The notes beneath the pieces were generated by a model. That model saw only the letters and a program-made list of their open reading frames with translations. It searched no databases and was not told where the DNA came from. Shown one piece after another: positions 47,233 through 58,991 of a DNA stretch of 64,000 nucleotides. Both the position numbers and the translations under genes were made by a program. The DNA is from Macrophomina tecta (Eukaryota; Ascomycota; Dothideomycetes; Botryosphaeriales; Botryosphaeriaceae). Every line of letters begins with the position of its first letter. Within the stretch, counting starts at the first letter, position 1. The stretch lies in NCBI GenBank assembly GCA_024180945.1, contig JAKSGN010000041.1:1054001-1118000 (forward strand), read 5' to 3'.

Positions 47233-49851
47233 CAGCCGGAAGCCTGCGGCCAAGCCTCGCCCACGCCGCCACTCGGCGCCCTTACTTTAGCTGGCCGTTG
47301 GACTACGCCGTCGTTCTGTCTGCTCGCCCTATGGCGTGGTCTGAGCGGGTGCCCGGCAGCTTCGCAGCATGACGATCATGGGGATCAGGCTTCCAGTCGG
47401 CCAGTCTCTCGTGAGATCCGCCGCCGGCCCCCATGTCTTGGACGTTCTGCCTGTCTTCCGCCCCTTCCTATGGGCGCCCTCGCTGCACCCGCGCCCCCCA
47501 GAACGCCCCCCGTCCCAGGACGGGGACAGACCCTGCCGCCGAGACTGAGCATGTCCACGCGGGTGCTTGCTCGCACCCGCGGCCACCTTCTCCGACTGGA
47601 AGGCCCAAAATAACACCTTGTACCTGCACCCCTGCGTTAGATGTGCTTTAGCTGAATCTCGAGTCGCAGGCTCCATGCCAGCCCGACTGCCAGCCTTCCA
47701 CCGCTGGGTTCTGTGCATCGGGAACACGCGCCTCGACTCCTGCGGCACCACAAATCTCCGCCCAGCCACTGGCGCACTGTTTCGCGACTCTGGCCGAGGG
47801 CTTATCCTGTATGAGGCTTTTACATCTCTGGTAAGCGAGGGGGCACAGCTGATAACCGTTGCGGCCCTGATTGGCGTACGCCTTCGAGAATAGATGGCCA
47901 CGACCCCAAGTCCGGGGCTTCCCTTGGCTCCAGCTTCTTGTTTGCGACTCTTCTCCGTGCTGCCCCGTGTCTCTCACTTCCGTGCCCTGGCGTTGGCGAA
48001 AGTAAATATTTGCACGGGCATTCCGCGCTTTTTGCCGTCGGCCTGTTGATGAGGCCGTGTTGTCCCTTCATCAGCAGTTCTTCACGCCAGCTTCGTCGGT
48101 CGAAGTGGCACGGCACCTACTGGCCTTCTTCTTTGACTTGCGCCCCGCCGGAGCCGAGTTAGCATGCTGACCGGGGAGCGGGTGGCTGGCCTTGCATGCT
48201 CCCCAAAGCTTCTCCTAGACAAAGTGTGGAAGCTCTTCCTCCGTCCATACATCATTTCACTACTCCTGTTAAGCCAGATGGAAGGCATTGGCTGGAAACA
48301 TGATCATCTCCTTTGTCCAATGTCTGTCTATCGAGGCGGTGAGCACCTGCAACCGAAGGGGGTGAAGTCGCACAACGCTCATTCAGATCCGGCAAGACGG
48401 CTGCAACAGTGTGGAGCCCACCCATACAGCGGCGGAGGACGAAAAGACTGGAGACTGCAGCCATCCGTCGCGATGAGACCATCACCCGCCTTGGTTTCTT
48501 CTGGTTGGTTAGTTGCAGTTTCTCCGTCGTACGTGTAAAGGAGCCAGCCACCCGGTGGAAGCTTCACTTCCAGCTTCTGAGGTAAGACCAAGTCCGCGTG
48601 GATTCGTCACGCCGAGACCGTACTTCCACTTCCTTCGAAATGTTCCCTTGATTTTTTCCATTAAGTCGTAACTGTCTCAAAGTCTTCGTTACTTCGCAGA
48701 TTCCGAGGCGTTAGTCGACTGGAATTCTCTTCAAGGATTCTTTGTTTGCTGGTGAGTCGTGAAACATAGATGCAGCTGCTTGGGGCTCGAGTAGCGTCTT
48801 GTGACGCCGAACACAGCATCACCGTCGTCATTGCAGGTGTTTGGTTGAGCCGCTACGCAACGCGCTGCCCAATATGACTCTGCTTTCCATCTACACGGGA
48901 GTAATGGAGTCCGATGGTCTCCAATGGACTTTCGCGGACATCCTTCTCATCTAGTCAAAGAGGCACAACAGCGGACGCGTTACATGCAAAAAACGATGCC
49001 GCCTTGCCCCTGCAGCATGAAGAGACTAGGCTTCGACCGCGAAACTCAGTGTCAGCACGGCCACCCACAGTTATCTTTGAATGTTGAAAAGATCGTTCAG
49101 ATGTTCATGCTCGCAGAGAAATGGCGACTTATCAATCCGAACGATCGCTTCGAACCGCCATGCGATGCGATACAGCGCTAGACGACTTGGTGAGTCAAAG
49201 CGATCTACTGCGAGCAAGCTTCAAAGCACGCAGCGAACATTGAACGAACATAGCCAGCTCTCTTTAAACCTGCTTCTCAAAATGCTCGTAGCGAGTGTCT
49301 GAGTCGCTGTTCGGTTGCACCTGGCTACTTTAGCGACCACGATCAAGGTTGCGGTTTATGCTGCAGCCACAGCAAAGAACACAGATCGGAGAAACTGACA
49401 GCTCCACGTGTGAATACATGGTTTCATGCTTGCGTGATTTTCCTCTGTGATGCATTTGCATAATGCTTCAGCATTCTGATTTAAACTTTATTGGAGGGAA
49501 GAGCAAGAGAAGCTGAACTCAAGCCCGGGCGTCGTCGGGCAAAGGCTCGGTCGGTTTACCGAATGCAGCAAACTGATCCTTTCCAAACCCTGCCCAAGTG
49601 AACGGAGTGGAGTAAGCGCAAGTTTGGCAATTCCCGCGAAGGGTCTTCGATTATTCGACGGAATACATCAAGGCTGTACCATGCACAGGGGAACAGCAAG
49701 TCACTTGGCGCCTCCCGCAAGGGAAATGTTACACACCTCCCGGGGATCCCACTCGTCGTCGCGAAGCCTATAATAAAGGAGTCAGCTATACTGTCGCAAT
49801 GCTGACCCTCCTGTCAGGGTCCAAGCGGCACTCTTATACTCGAGCATGTGC

Positions 49852-49875
49852 CCGCTGCCGCTGCCGCTGCCGCTC
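49852..49875. repeat. CCGCTG hexamer repeat, 4 copies
   Basis: A short perfect hexamer run in the spacer upstream of SskB. Confidence 0.75.
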
Positions 49876-50884
49876 CCCAATGCGTTTAGAGGCGTGCTCT
49901 AGCGTATGACCTTCCGCAGAAATGGTTGCATAGGCGAGGCAGCCAATCCCCCGCAGACATTCTTACTCAGCTCCGAAACGTACTGCCTCGGTCTCGCACG
50001 ATTGAGGTTCGTTTGAGGTAACAGCATCCGCGGCGCTACCCGTTAGCTCCAGCACCTGCCCCTTTACCACCGTAGACGTTTGCGATCCATCCTCCTTTTG
50101 CAACTCCGGTCTCGAGGCAGGGAGCGGTCGTCCAAACCGAGGAGTGCAGCGCAGGAAGTGGCGGCAATTATCAGCAGAGGACCATCCTTCATACTGTCCA
50201 TGCTGGCTGTAACCGTCTGGGTCCACTAACACGTCGATTTTACTATGCACGAGACACATCAGCGGATCGTACCAAATGCGTCGGATCGAGAAAGGGCGTG
50301 GAGCCAAGGCAACGGCCAACAGGCCAAGGTCCTTGCGGCTCTGATGGGCATATTGTAAAAGACCCGCCAGAAGCAATTTGCATCAAGCGGTCGGCGGGCG
50401 TCACGCGATGGCACCGACGATGTTTGAGTATCTGGCGCCGCGACGGCCTCACGGACCGGCTCTGCGATCAACACTGGTCGCGCAATCGCGGAGAAGGGTT
50501 CACGTGGGAAGTGGACGCGCGGAGGAAGTCCGACGACAGGAGCGCGGCTAGCGGGAGTTTGGCCGGACGTGTTAACTCATAGTGATGGTGTGGGCTCAGT
50601 TGGCAGAAAAGATCCGAGATCCTGCTTTCCCCAGGCGCTTTGAGGGCACAGACAGACGGCCAAAATCGCCTCGCCGTTTGTTTTCGCGCGTTGCCAGTGC
50701 GTTTCCGTCGCCGGCTGCGTGCGCTCGCGTCTTTCCTGGCTTTGTTTGAATCAAACAGAAACCTAGAACCCACCCCGTCGCGTTCTGCTGCACCGCCACC
50801 CTCCGCCACACTCAAGGTTCCCGCGCGTCTGGTCTCCGACCCGTGTGCTGGCTCTGGCTAGCTCCAGGCCGATCGCTTTCACCC

Positions 50885-53800
50885 ATGAGCTCCAACGAGC
50901 CCGCGCATCGTGGCGTCCGCTTCACGGAGCCCGAGCATGAAAAGAGCCAGCCTACCTCCGCCCCCGACGACCAGGACCCAGCTGCCGCTCCTGCTGCGAA
51001 GATGGACGCGCCCGACCTGCCGCGCAACGACTCGTCGACCTCTGGCTCAGGCTCCTCCGGCGAGTCGGATCTCGAGCGCGCTGTCGGCGGGCGTAACGGC
51101 TCTGACGACGACATCGACGGCCAGTACCAGTTTGCCCCGACCGTCTCGACCACGCCGCGCGATGAGCTTCCCCCCATGAACCAGCCTGCCGGCTATGCCT
51201 ACACTTCTCGCGCGCGAGGAGGCAGCGGGGGGCCCCCGAACGGTGTGTACGACGGCGTGCCCACCGGCCAACTGCAACCGCCTGCCATGAACAGTGCTCG
51301 TCCGCCTCGCCCCAGCGCCGTTCGTACGCCGTCCAATGCATACGCTCCCCAGCGCCGTCCGCAACAGTACTCGTTGAATAGCAACTCTGGCCGTCACCGT
51401 GCCTCGTCGACAACACGTAACCGCCGCAACCCCAACGCCGAATATCGTGCACAGGAAAGAGCATACGTCGAACGCATACGCCAGGACGCGCCGGACAATG
51501 ATGAATTCTTCAATCCAGATCTGCGCACGCCCAGCTTGGGCTACAGTACCGAGGACTCGGATACGGACGACGAGTCGCCATCCACCACCGATTACCTCGA
51601 GAACGACCCCTATGACCAGGAAACACTGTTGTACTATGGCAACGATGACCTTGAGCCGTCGGTGGAGGAGCTGAGGATTCCGGAGAACAGGGAACGGCTA
51701 GAGTGGCATTCAATGCTAGCCAGCGTGTTGACAGGTGATGTCGTCAAGCAAGAGAAGAAGCGTCTTATTGGTGGCGGTGAGCAACAGGGCGACAACACTA
51801 TCAAGAGTGAAATCTGGATGGGTGTACGGGCAAAGTGCTGCGGACGCACCTTGCAAGCCCAGCGGCGCCTCATTGATGATGGTCGTTCAAAAGCGAAGAC
51901 CATCATTGAAGGCATCATCGCCTTTGAGATTAAGGGAGAGGCTGAGGTTGGCCAAACCGCTGCCGAGCAAGTTGCTGATATGGTCCAGAAGATCGAGAAG
52001 ATAGTGAATCTTTACCCGACCTGGCAAGCCTTGGAGCAAGCACACCCGCGTGCAGCCTCAGCAGCTTTCCGGGAGAGCTGTGATGCTGTCATTTCATGGC
52101 ACAACACCACACAACTCATCAGCACTGAGCTGTCCATTCTGAGGAGCTGGGTCGGTAATGAAGAGCTGGACTTCTCCAAAAGAAAGGACCTCCTGGAAAG
52201 GGACAGCCATCTGACGGATGATTCGTCATTTATCGACCGCATTCTGAAGGAAGACGGCCTGAAGTCTCTCCAGAGCAAAGACAGTCTACTGGTTGGCCTG
52301 AACAACGTCATCAACAAGGCAAAGGCTACCCTGATTGCCAATGCAGCTGCTTTCGCGGAACGTCATCTCCCCCCTTACATCGAGGAGCTCTTAACTCTCA
52401 TCAACTTTCCGTCTCGTCTCGTTCAGGAAATCATTCGTATGCGGCTGTCTTATGCCAAACGCATGAGAGACCCTGCCCAGCAGGGAGTCATGATGGCTGA
52501 GCAAATGATTTCCCAGTTCCAGATTCTGCTCAAGCTGGCCATCAGGATCAAGGAATCTTACACCGTTGTGTCTCAGCAGGAGCCAGGCTGGGATCCGCCA
52601 CCATGCATCGAGGAAAACTTTGACGCTGTCGTGCTGGACGCCCTCAAATTCTATTTCAAGATGCTGAACTGGAAGCTGTCCGCGAACAAGAATACTTTCA
52701 AGGAAGCTGAGATTCTGGAGCAAGAATGGGAATTCTCAAAATCCCTTGGTAAGCATCTAGAAGGTGGTGATGTCGAGGTCGCCGAACAGTTTAGGTACGT
52801 TCGCCCACAGGTATTCCCCTGGTATCCCATCCTGATCGTCTCGCAGCTACCTAACGCAAAAGTCTTTGTCGCGCCTTACTGCCCATTTCGAGAAGGAGTT
52901 GCAAAGACGCCCGGAAGAAGTCGCCGGCGCAGAAATGGACAAACGGTATAAGCAGATACTGGACTCAGTCCGTGTCCGTCAAAGGAAGCTTTTCCGTTTC
53001 TCTAGAATCCTGACCACGCGCTTCGAGAACTCCACAGAGTACAACATAAGCTTGGTCCCAGAGGCGGTACAAGATCTCTTTGAAGCTCTGGAAATGAGCG
53101 GACATTTTCTTGTGGAGACGCTCTCGACCGAGAACAAGGGCCTGTATCTCATTGCTTCCCCTGTGTTGATGAATCGATCGCAGGACATTCAATCACTTCT
53201 TGGTACTTGTTATCACACCGACGAAGTCACGGAAGATCCCACGAATCCTTACCTGTTGATCTTGAGGCCCGAAGACCCTCTGCATTGGCACGGCCCTACT
53301 CTTCAAACTCAGGTCCGAACGCCTCACTTGGATATCAAGATGGGCCGAATGAGACTCGTTGCGGATGGTGCTCAGGCACGCTTGGGCAATGCCAATGCGA
53401 CATTCTTACAATCGACTAGCTTGGACCTAACCAAGATTGTGGATCAAAGAGCGAATTTGCCTCGGGTCAACGTGGAATTGCAGCGTATCAAGAAGGTTGC
53501 TTACAAGCTTTCTAATACCATCATGGACAGCGTCGAGATCATACGGAGGCAGACAGCTGGTCTGGAATGCCAGGAGCTGATCCAGACCTGTTTTGCATTC
53601 GCCACCGAATTCGGTCAGCGGTCTGTCTATTACATGGATTTTAACCGTCGGGCCTTGAACAACCTCAAGCTCACAAGACTTGCCCTTGACTGGGTCAGCT
53701 TCATCTGCGACGATTGCGTGGCATCCGATCGCAAGACTTTCAGATGGGCTGTGGTTGCGCTCGAGTTTGCCATGATGATGACGAGAGGCCAGAATATTCT

Positions 53801-55138
53801 GTCCTTGAATGAAGAAGAGTACGCCAAGCTACGGGCTAAGGTTGCGGGGTGTATGTCCCTTCTCATCTCTCATTTCGACATCATGGGAGCGAGATCCACC
53901 ATGGCCGCCCAAGCTGAGAAGCAACGCATTGATGCGATGCTTGGAAAGAAGCAATTAGACGTCAGCCGGTTGAAGAATGACGAGGAGTCTGCTGAGCTTG
54001 TCCGCGAAGGCTGGCTTGAGCAATTGGCGGAAATTGACGAGATGAGAAAACAAAAGGAGGCCGAACGGCAGGCACTCGGACGTGTCTTGGAAGACTCGAA
54101 CGAAGCCGACCGCGCACTTACCTACCTTTCATCATCTGCCACCAACGTCACTCTGAGGTGGCAGCAGGGACAATTCATCGGCGGAGGCACCTTCGGCTCC
54201 GTGTACGCCGCTATCAACCTGGATTCCAACCACCTGATGGCAGTCAAGGAGATTCGTCTGCAAGACCCTCAGCTCATTCCTACGATCGTTTCTCAAATTC
54301 GCGACGAAATGGGTGTTTTGCAGATGCTCGATCATCCCAACATTGTGTCGTACTACGGAATCGAACCACATCGCGACAAGGTCTACATCTTCATGGAGTA
54401 CTGCTCTGGCGGCTCGCTCGCCGGCCTTCTGGAACATGGGCGCATCGAGGATGAGACGGTCATCATGGTCTATGCGCTGCAGATGCTGGAGGGGCTTGCC
54501 TACCTCCACGAGAGCAGCGTTGTGCATCGCGACATCAAACCAGAGAGTGAGGGAACCATTTTCACGTAACCGCATGGATATGCTAACTGGCTTTAGACAT
54601 CCTTCTTGATCACAATGGTGTTATAAAATTCGTCGATTTCGGAGCAGCAAAGGTCATTGCCAAACAAGGCAAGACTCTGGCCGCAGAACACGCAGCAACC
54701 CGTCAGGGCAGACAGAAGTCTATGACTGGTACACCGATGTACATGTCACCTGAGGTCATCAAGGGTGAAACCAAGGGCCGCCTTGGCGCTGTGGATATCT
54801 GGTCTCTTGGATGCGTCATCCTCGAAATGGCCACCGGACGGCGACCGTGGGCTAGCCTAGATAACGAATGGGCCATCATGTACAACATTGCTCAGGGCAA
54901 CCCGCCCCAGCTTCCTACCCGGGACCAGCTGAGCGATTCCGGAATTGACTTTCTCAAGGCATGCTTCGAGCGCGATCCGGGCAAGAGAGCCACTGCTGCA
55001 GAGCTGTTGCAGCATGAGTGGATCATGATCCTGCGTAGCCAGCTCTCGTTGGAACCGCAGACACCGCAAACGCCGATGAGCGAGGCCTCTTCAGGGTCAG
55101 GAAGTCTGCACGTATCACGCCAGAATACCATGCAGTAA
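50885..55138 (+). CDS. sskB: MAP kinase kinase kinase SskB (Ssk2/Ssk22/Wis4 type)
   Basis: Three exons, 50885-52794, 52847-54546 and 54597-55138, give about 1383 residues, typical for SskB. The N-terminal ~200 residues are disordered. The middle (KKRLIGGGEQQGDNTIKSEI; SRLTAHFEKELQRRP; QKSLSRLTAHF) is the conserved Ssk2-family regulatory region. The kinase domain runs ~1077-1345: GGGTFGSVYAA glycine loop, AVKEI lysine, VVHRDIKPEN catalytic loop (the intron falls before the Asn), DFGAAK, and MTGTPMYMSPEV activation segment. In the HOG pathway it is activated by the Ssk1 response regulator and phosphorylates the Pbs2 MAPKK. The start is the ATG of MSSNEPAHRG; 14 in-frame codons upstream are leader. 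Introns are 52 and 50 nt. Confidence 0.94.
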
Positions 55139-55467
55139 ATTGTAGCCGTGATCCCCGGCTTTCTTTTTTCCGCTGGGAGTACTATCGCTCGACATAATAC
55201 GCGTGGGAGCATTACAAGTCCTTCATTTGGCTTATTTCCTTTTTGCTCAAAGCGAGTACAGTGGATATATTATACCCACGGAACCTTATCCCATAGCGGA
55301 TTTTTGTTCGTTTCCTCTGTTTCTTTTGCATATACGAGGGGTTGCATCAGCAAGGAGTACTTTTGGACGGAATCTGAGCAGGGTCAGCATTACTGTGTGG
55401 GGTAAATACTGTACTGTAATTCAATGTGCACACTTGAATGGGGACAAGCTTGATAGGGCGTGTTGGG

Positions 55468-55474
55468 TGACTCA
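55468..55474 (+). promoter_or_regulatory. Gcn4/CpcA-type site TGACTCA
   Basis: Exact match to the general-amino-acid-control consensus, 357 bases before the argininosuccinate synthase ATG. Arginine-pathway genes are classic targets of this regulator; occupancy is inferred. Confidence 0.55.
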
Positions 55475-55588
55475 AACCGGCTAGAGTGCGCCCTGCGTTG
55501 GCAGCGGTTGACGGGGAACAGCTGGAGCGGCGCTGCAGGCCGAAAAAAAAAAAAAATTTCGGCGCGCATCTCGCCGGGCAACCAGTAG

Positions 55589-55594
55589 GAGTCA
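55589..55594 (-). promoter_or_regulatory. Second Gcn4/CpcA-type half match TGACTC (minus strand)
   Basis: GAGTCA on the plus strand, 237 bases before the ATG; six of seven consensus bases. Confidence 0.4.
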
Positions 55595-55830
55595 TTGCGG
55601 TAACGGAGGGCCGCTCAGAGCGCGGGGTTGCGAAGGCGGTGAGGTCACTCAAGGTCCCGCCGATCTGCGCCAGCGATAACAGTAAATTTCCAGCTCCCCA
55701 ACGCCGCCCATCACCATCTTCATTCCACCTCTACCTGTTTCCTCCAAGCAATTGGCCTTTGCTGTTGCCTCTGCCGCCGCCTCCTCCTTGAGCTCTCTCA
55801 TATCACACTCAATCCCACCGAACATTCACA

Positions 55831-57320
55831 ATGGCCAAGGGAAAGGTACCGCTCACGCGCGTCCTTGCTGCGGGTTGACTCATTGCAGCTTGTGCTGATT
55901 GCTATCGCAGGTCTGTCTCGCCTACAGCGGTGGTCTCGACACCAGCTGCATTCTGGCCTATTTGCTCGAGGAGGTGAGTCCATCGATCCCGATTTTCCAA
56001 GCTCCATCTAATCGTCGTTGCAGGGCTATGAGGTCGTCTGCTTCAGTGAGCTGCTCCCGTACGAGCTGACGATTCCACAACGCTAACGACGCGCAGTGGC
56101 CGATGTTGGCCAGGAGGAGGATTTCGAGGCTGCTAAGGCCAAGGCCAAGCAGATTGGTGCCTCTGCTTGCTACGTTGAGGATCTCCGCCGTGAGTTCGTC
56201 GAGGCTCTCTGCTTTCCTGCCATCCAGGCCAATGCCATCTACGAGAACGTCTACCTCCTCGGCACTTCTCTTGCCCGTCCTGTGATTGCTCGCGCTCAGA
56301 TTGCTGTTGCTCAGAAAGAGGGCTGCTTCGCCGTTTCCCACGGTTGCACTGGCAAGGGCAACGACCAGGTCCGCTTCGAGCTCGCTTTCTATGCTCTCCA
56401 GCCTTCGATCAAGGTCATTGCCCCGTGGCGCGACCCCGTCTTCTACAAGCGCTTCGCTGGCCGCAACGATCTGCTTGACTACGCTGCCGCAAAGGGCATT
56501 CCCGTCACCAGCACCAAGTCCAAGCCCTGGTCCATGGATGAGAACCTTGCCCACTGCTCGTACGAGGCCGGTATCCTCGAAGACCCCAACACCACTCCTC
56601 CGGAGGACATGTGGAAGCTTACTGCCGACCCTACCAAGGCTCCTGAGGCTCCCGAGGACTTCACCCTCTTCTTCGAGAAGGGCCTCCCCAAGAAGCTGGT
56701 CTACAAGAAGGATGGCAAGGACACCGAGGTCACCGACTCCGTCGAGCTCTTCCTCACGGCCAACGCCATTGCCAGGAAGCACGGTGTTGGCAGAATCGAC
56801 ATCGTCGAGAACAGGTTCATCGGCCTCAAGTCCCGTGGCTGCTACGAGACTCCCGGTCTCACCATGCTGAGGGCGGCGCACGTCGACCTCGAGGGTCTCG
56901 TCATGGACAGGGAGGTCCGCGCCCTCCGTGACCAGTTTGTCACCTTCAACTACGCCAAGGTAAGAAGGCAACCTCAGCAACTCGCCTGAGGATTTAAGCT
57001 AACCCGGCCCCCACTAGATCCTCTACAACGGTCTTTACTTCTCTCCTGAGCGTGAGTTCCTCGAGGACTCAATCGTTTCTTCGCAGAAGCACGTCAACGG
57101 CCAGGTCCGCTGCCGTGCGTACAAGGGCTCGTTCAGCGTTCTGGGCCGCTGGTCCGAGACCGAGAAGCTGTACGACATGAGCGAGAGCAGCATGGACGAG
57201 ATCGGTGACTTCGAGCCCAGCGACACTACCGGCTTCATCAGCGTCATGGCCATTCGCTTGAAGAAGTACGGCAACAAGAAGAACGAGTCTGGCGAGGACC
57301 TTGTCAAGCCTTTGATCTAA
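55831..57320 (+). CDS. arg1: Argininosuccinate synthase
   Basis: Five exons: 55831-55845, 55911-55973, 56024-56045, 56097-56959 and 57018-57320, giving 421 residues. The first coding exon is 15 nt (MAKGK) and the third 22 nt. The ATP pyrophosphatase motif YSGGLDTS is at residues 10-17. Other family text: EGCFAVSHGCTGKGNDQVRF, PWSMDENLAHCSYEAG, and GLKSRGCYETPG. The enzyme joins citrulline and aspartate using ATP to form argininosuccinate, the next-to-last step of arginine synthesis, in the cytosol. The ATG fits the family start (MAKGKVCLAYSGG). Exons 1-3 are required: without them the ATP-binding loop is lost, and the frame that opens at 56096 is not a true start. Upstream TGACTCA/TGACTC sites suggest CpcA/Gcn4 control. 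Confidence 0.96.
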
Positions 57321-57679
57321 GATGTATTACATACTGGCGTGTGGGATGTCGGCGACGTTATAGAACATCAAAAAATTTCGAAAGGGATCTCTGGGGCTTG
57401 GTTTTGGGGGATCTTGTACGTCTGGGAAAGTTTATGATAGGAAATGGATTAATGGCAATGAAATTCTGGCTGCTTCTGAGGTGAATGGGCGGCCAAGACG
57501 CTCGTATTGTCTACTGTGGACAGCAAAGGCGAGTGATGATTGCTCAGGAATTTTCACTTCATAGATTGCTATATTTCAGGCTGAGCTATCCCAATTGACC
57601 TTTGATGTTTCTTGTTGGCTCAGTTTCACTTGCAAGGATCGACAACCCCGAGGGATCTGGCCCCTGTACGATCTCGAAT
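57321..57679. other. Convergent intergenic region
   Basis: Between the 3' ends of argininosuccinate synthase and the cyclic phosphodiesterase gene; nothing coding recognised. Confidence 0.6.
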
Positions 57680-58665
57680 TCATAGATCTCTGTTCACCCA
57701 AGGTTGCCACTCAGGAATTGGCAGGAAAGTAGGGACCAACCAGACTGATCCACCCTCCCAGCCACCCATTTCTCCAGAGCCATCGACACTGATCCCGGCC
57801 TTCTCGACCACGGCCTGCAGCTGTGCCTTCTTCTCATCCGAGATGGGCATGCTGCCGCTGTTGGTAGCAAATAAGCTTCAGCTCCGGCACCAAAAAAAAA
57901 AAACCAAGAAAAAGAAGAAGAAAAACGAGGAAAAAGGAACACAAAGGTAGAAGAGGACATACTACACTAGACTGCAATGCGGCAGATAGGCCTCGTCCAA
58001 CCACCTCTCGACGACCTCTCTCCTTTCTCGGCTCTCCTCTTCGCCCCTGCCCTTCAGCTCAACGCCGCGCAACCTGGCCACGCGGGCGAGCTCCCTCAGG
58101 CCGCTACCAGCACCCTCGCCCTCCCGCTCCGCCTCCTTGCGCACCCGCAGCGTCAGCTTCTTGACAAACTGCTCGCCCACGTCGAGCGCCGCGAAGCGCA
58201 CGCGCACGTCCGCGGCGGCGGGGAGCCGGAGCCCGTCGAGCCAGGCCTGGGCGTCGCGTTTCTGCTGAGCCTCGGGCGCGGATGCATGGGAGAAGGCGGC
58301 GGCCTCGATGGCGGCGGTGAGGGTCACGTGCGGCACGAAGCGCGGAGGCGAGGCGTCGGCGGGAAGCTGGGCGGGGAGGGCGGAGGCGATCAGGGTGGAG
58401 AGGGTGGTGTGGATGGCGGATGAGGCCGGGGGCACGAGCCAGAGGGAGAAGCCTGCGGGGAGGGGAGGATGAGTGCGGGGCCGGGACGGGATGGGATGGG
58501 GCGGATGAATGGGTGAGCGGGCAGGCAGAGAGGTTTGGTGTTTGTTGGGTGATCTCTGGTGATGGATGATGGGCGCGACGCAGGCGCAGATGTGATGCAG
58601 GGGTGCTTGGGCCCCGGGGGGGGGGGGAGCTAGCGAGGGTCGACAGAGCGAAACGTACCAGGCAT
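57680..58665 (-). CDS. cpd1: 2',3'-cyclic-nucleotide 3'-phosphodiesterase (Cpd1-like, 2H phosphoesterase)
   Basis: Three exons on the minus strand: 58665-58659 (7 nt, ATGCCTG), 58452-57963 and 57857-57680, giving 224 residues. The two catalytic HxT/S motifs are PHVTLT (His44, Thr46) and PHCSLVY (His161, Ser163), the 2H signature. The start MPGFSLWLVPP and the end GWEGGSVWLVP are typical of fungal Cpd1 proteins. Yeast Cpd1 hydrolyses ADP-ribose 1'',2''-cyclic phosphate to the 1''-phosphate, a late step in handling the tRNA-splicing by-product. Intron 1 is 206 nt with a 13-nt G run (58616-58628). Intron 2 is 105 nt, GTATGT...CAACAG, with a strong pyrimidine tract. Reading past that donor ends at once at TAG. 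The gene is divergent from the UCS gene with 326 bases between ATGs. Confidence 0.88.
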
Positions 58666-58991
58666 TGTTGTGTGTCGCGGGGGTCGTTTGGGGATGGTTT
58701 CGGCGGGCAGTATTTTTTGGGCGACGGGGCAGCTCCGGGTTCGGGCATCTGTCTTGCTGCTAACCAACTGGCCTGAGGCTGGGTGCGTGGAGGTGACGTC
58801 GACTGGGCGGGTGGAGTGTCTGTGTGCGCGTCTGTGTGGAGGGGCAAGCAGCAGAAGCAACGCGGAGCGCGCGTGCCACGCCCAGAGCGTGTGCCAGGAT
58901 ACTTTCGACGACTATCCACCACGGCGCGCCCCCTCTGCTGCTCCAGCCTCTGATTCTCCTCCAGACCCGATGCTTTGCCCGGCCAGCAGCC
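58666..58991. promoter_or_regulatory. Bidirectional promoter, Cpd1-like / UCS genes
   Basis: Only 326 bases separate the two divergent start codons, so the genes must share or overlap promoter sequence. No classic TATA box seen. Confidence 0.6.

Larger units (their letters stand above)
46373..50884. other. 4.5-kb divergent spacer between the ammonium transporter and SskB
   Basis: GC-rich, no recognisable gene. It holds two AGATAAG sites near the transporter, a CGCTGCC 7-mer array near 46971-46998 and a CCGCTG array near 49852-49875. Long open frames such as 46648-47613 have no domain. The frame at 49963-50376 (minus) lacks an ATG at its 5' end. Confidence 0.5.
55139..55830. other. Argininosuccinate synthase promoter region
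   Basis: About 700 bases between tandem plus-strand genes. Two Gcn4/CpcA-type sites (listed separately), a 13-nt A run near 55544-55556, and C/T-rich leader sequence before 55831. Confidence 0.6.

Noticed and set aside
46648..47613. 321-codon open frame upstream of the ammonium transporter
   Set aside because: Pro/Arg/Ala-rich translation of GC-rich spacer containing the 7-mer array and a GATA site; partly overlaps the transporter promoter. No domain.
49963..50376. 137-codon minus-strand frame with semi-plausible protein text
   Set aside because: Its 5' end is a TTG and no splice-linked upstream exon was seen; no family recognised. Could be revisited with transcript data.
57534..57590. C/D-box snoRNA-like arrangement (GTGATGA ... 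CTGA)
   Set aside because: Box motifs are short and there is no convincing terminal stem or internal C'/D' pair; chance match likely.
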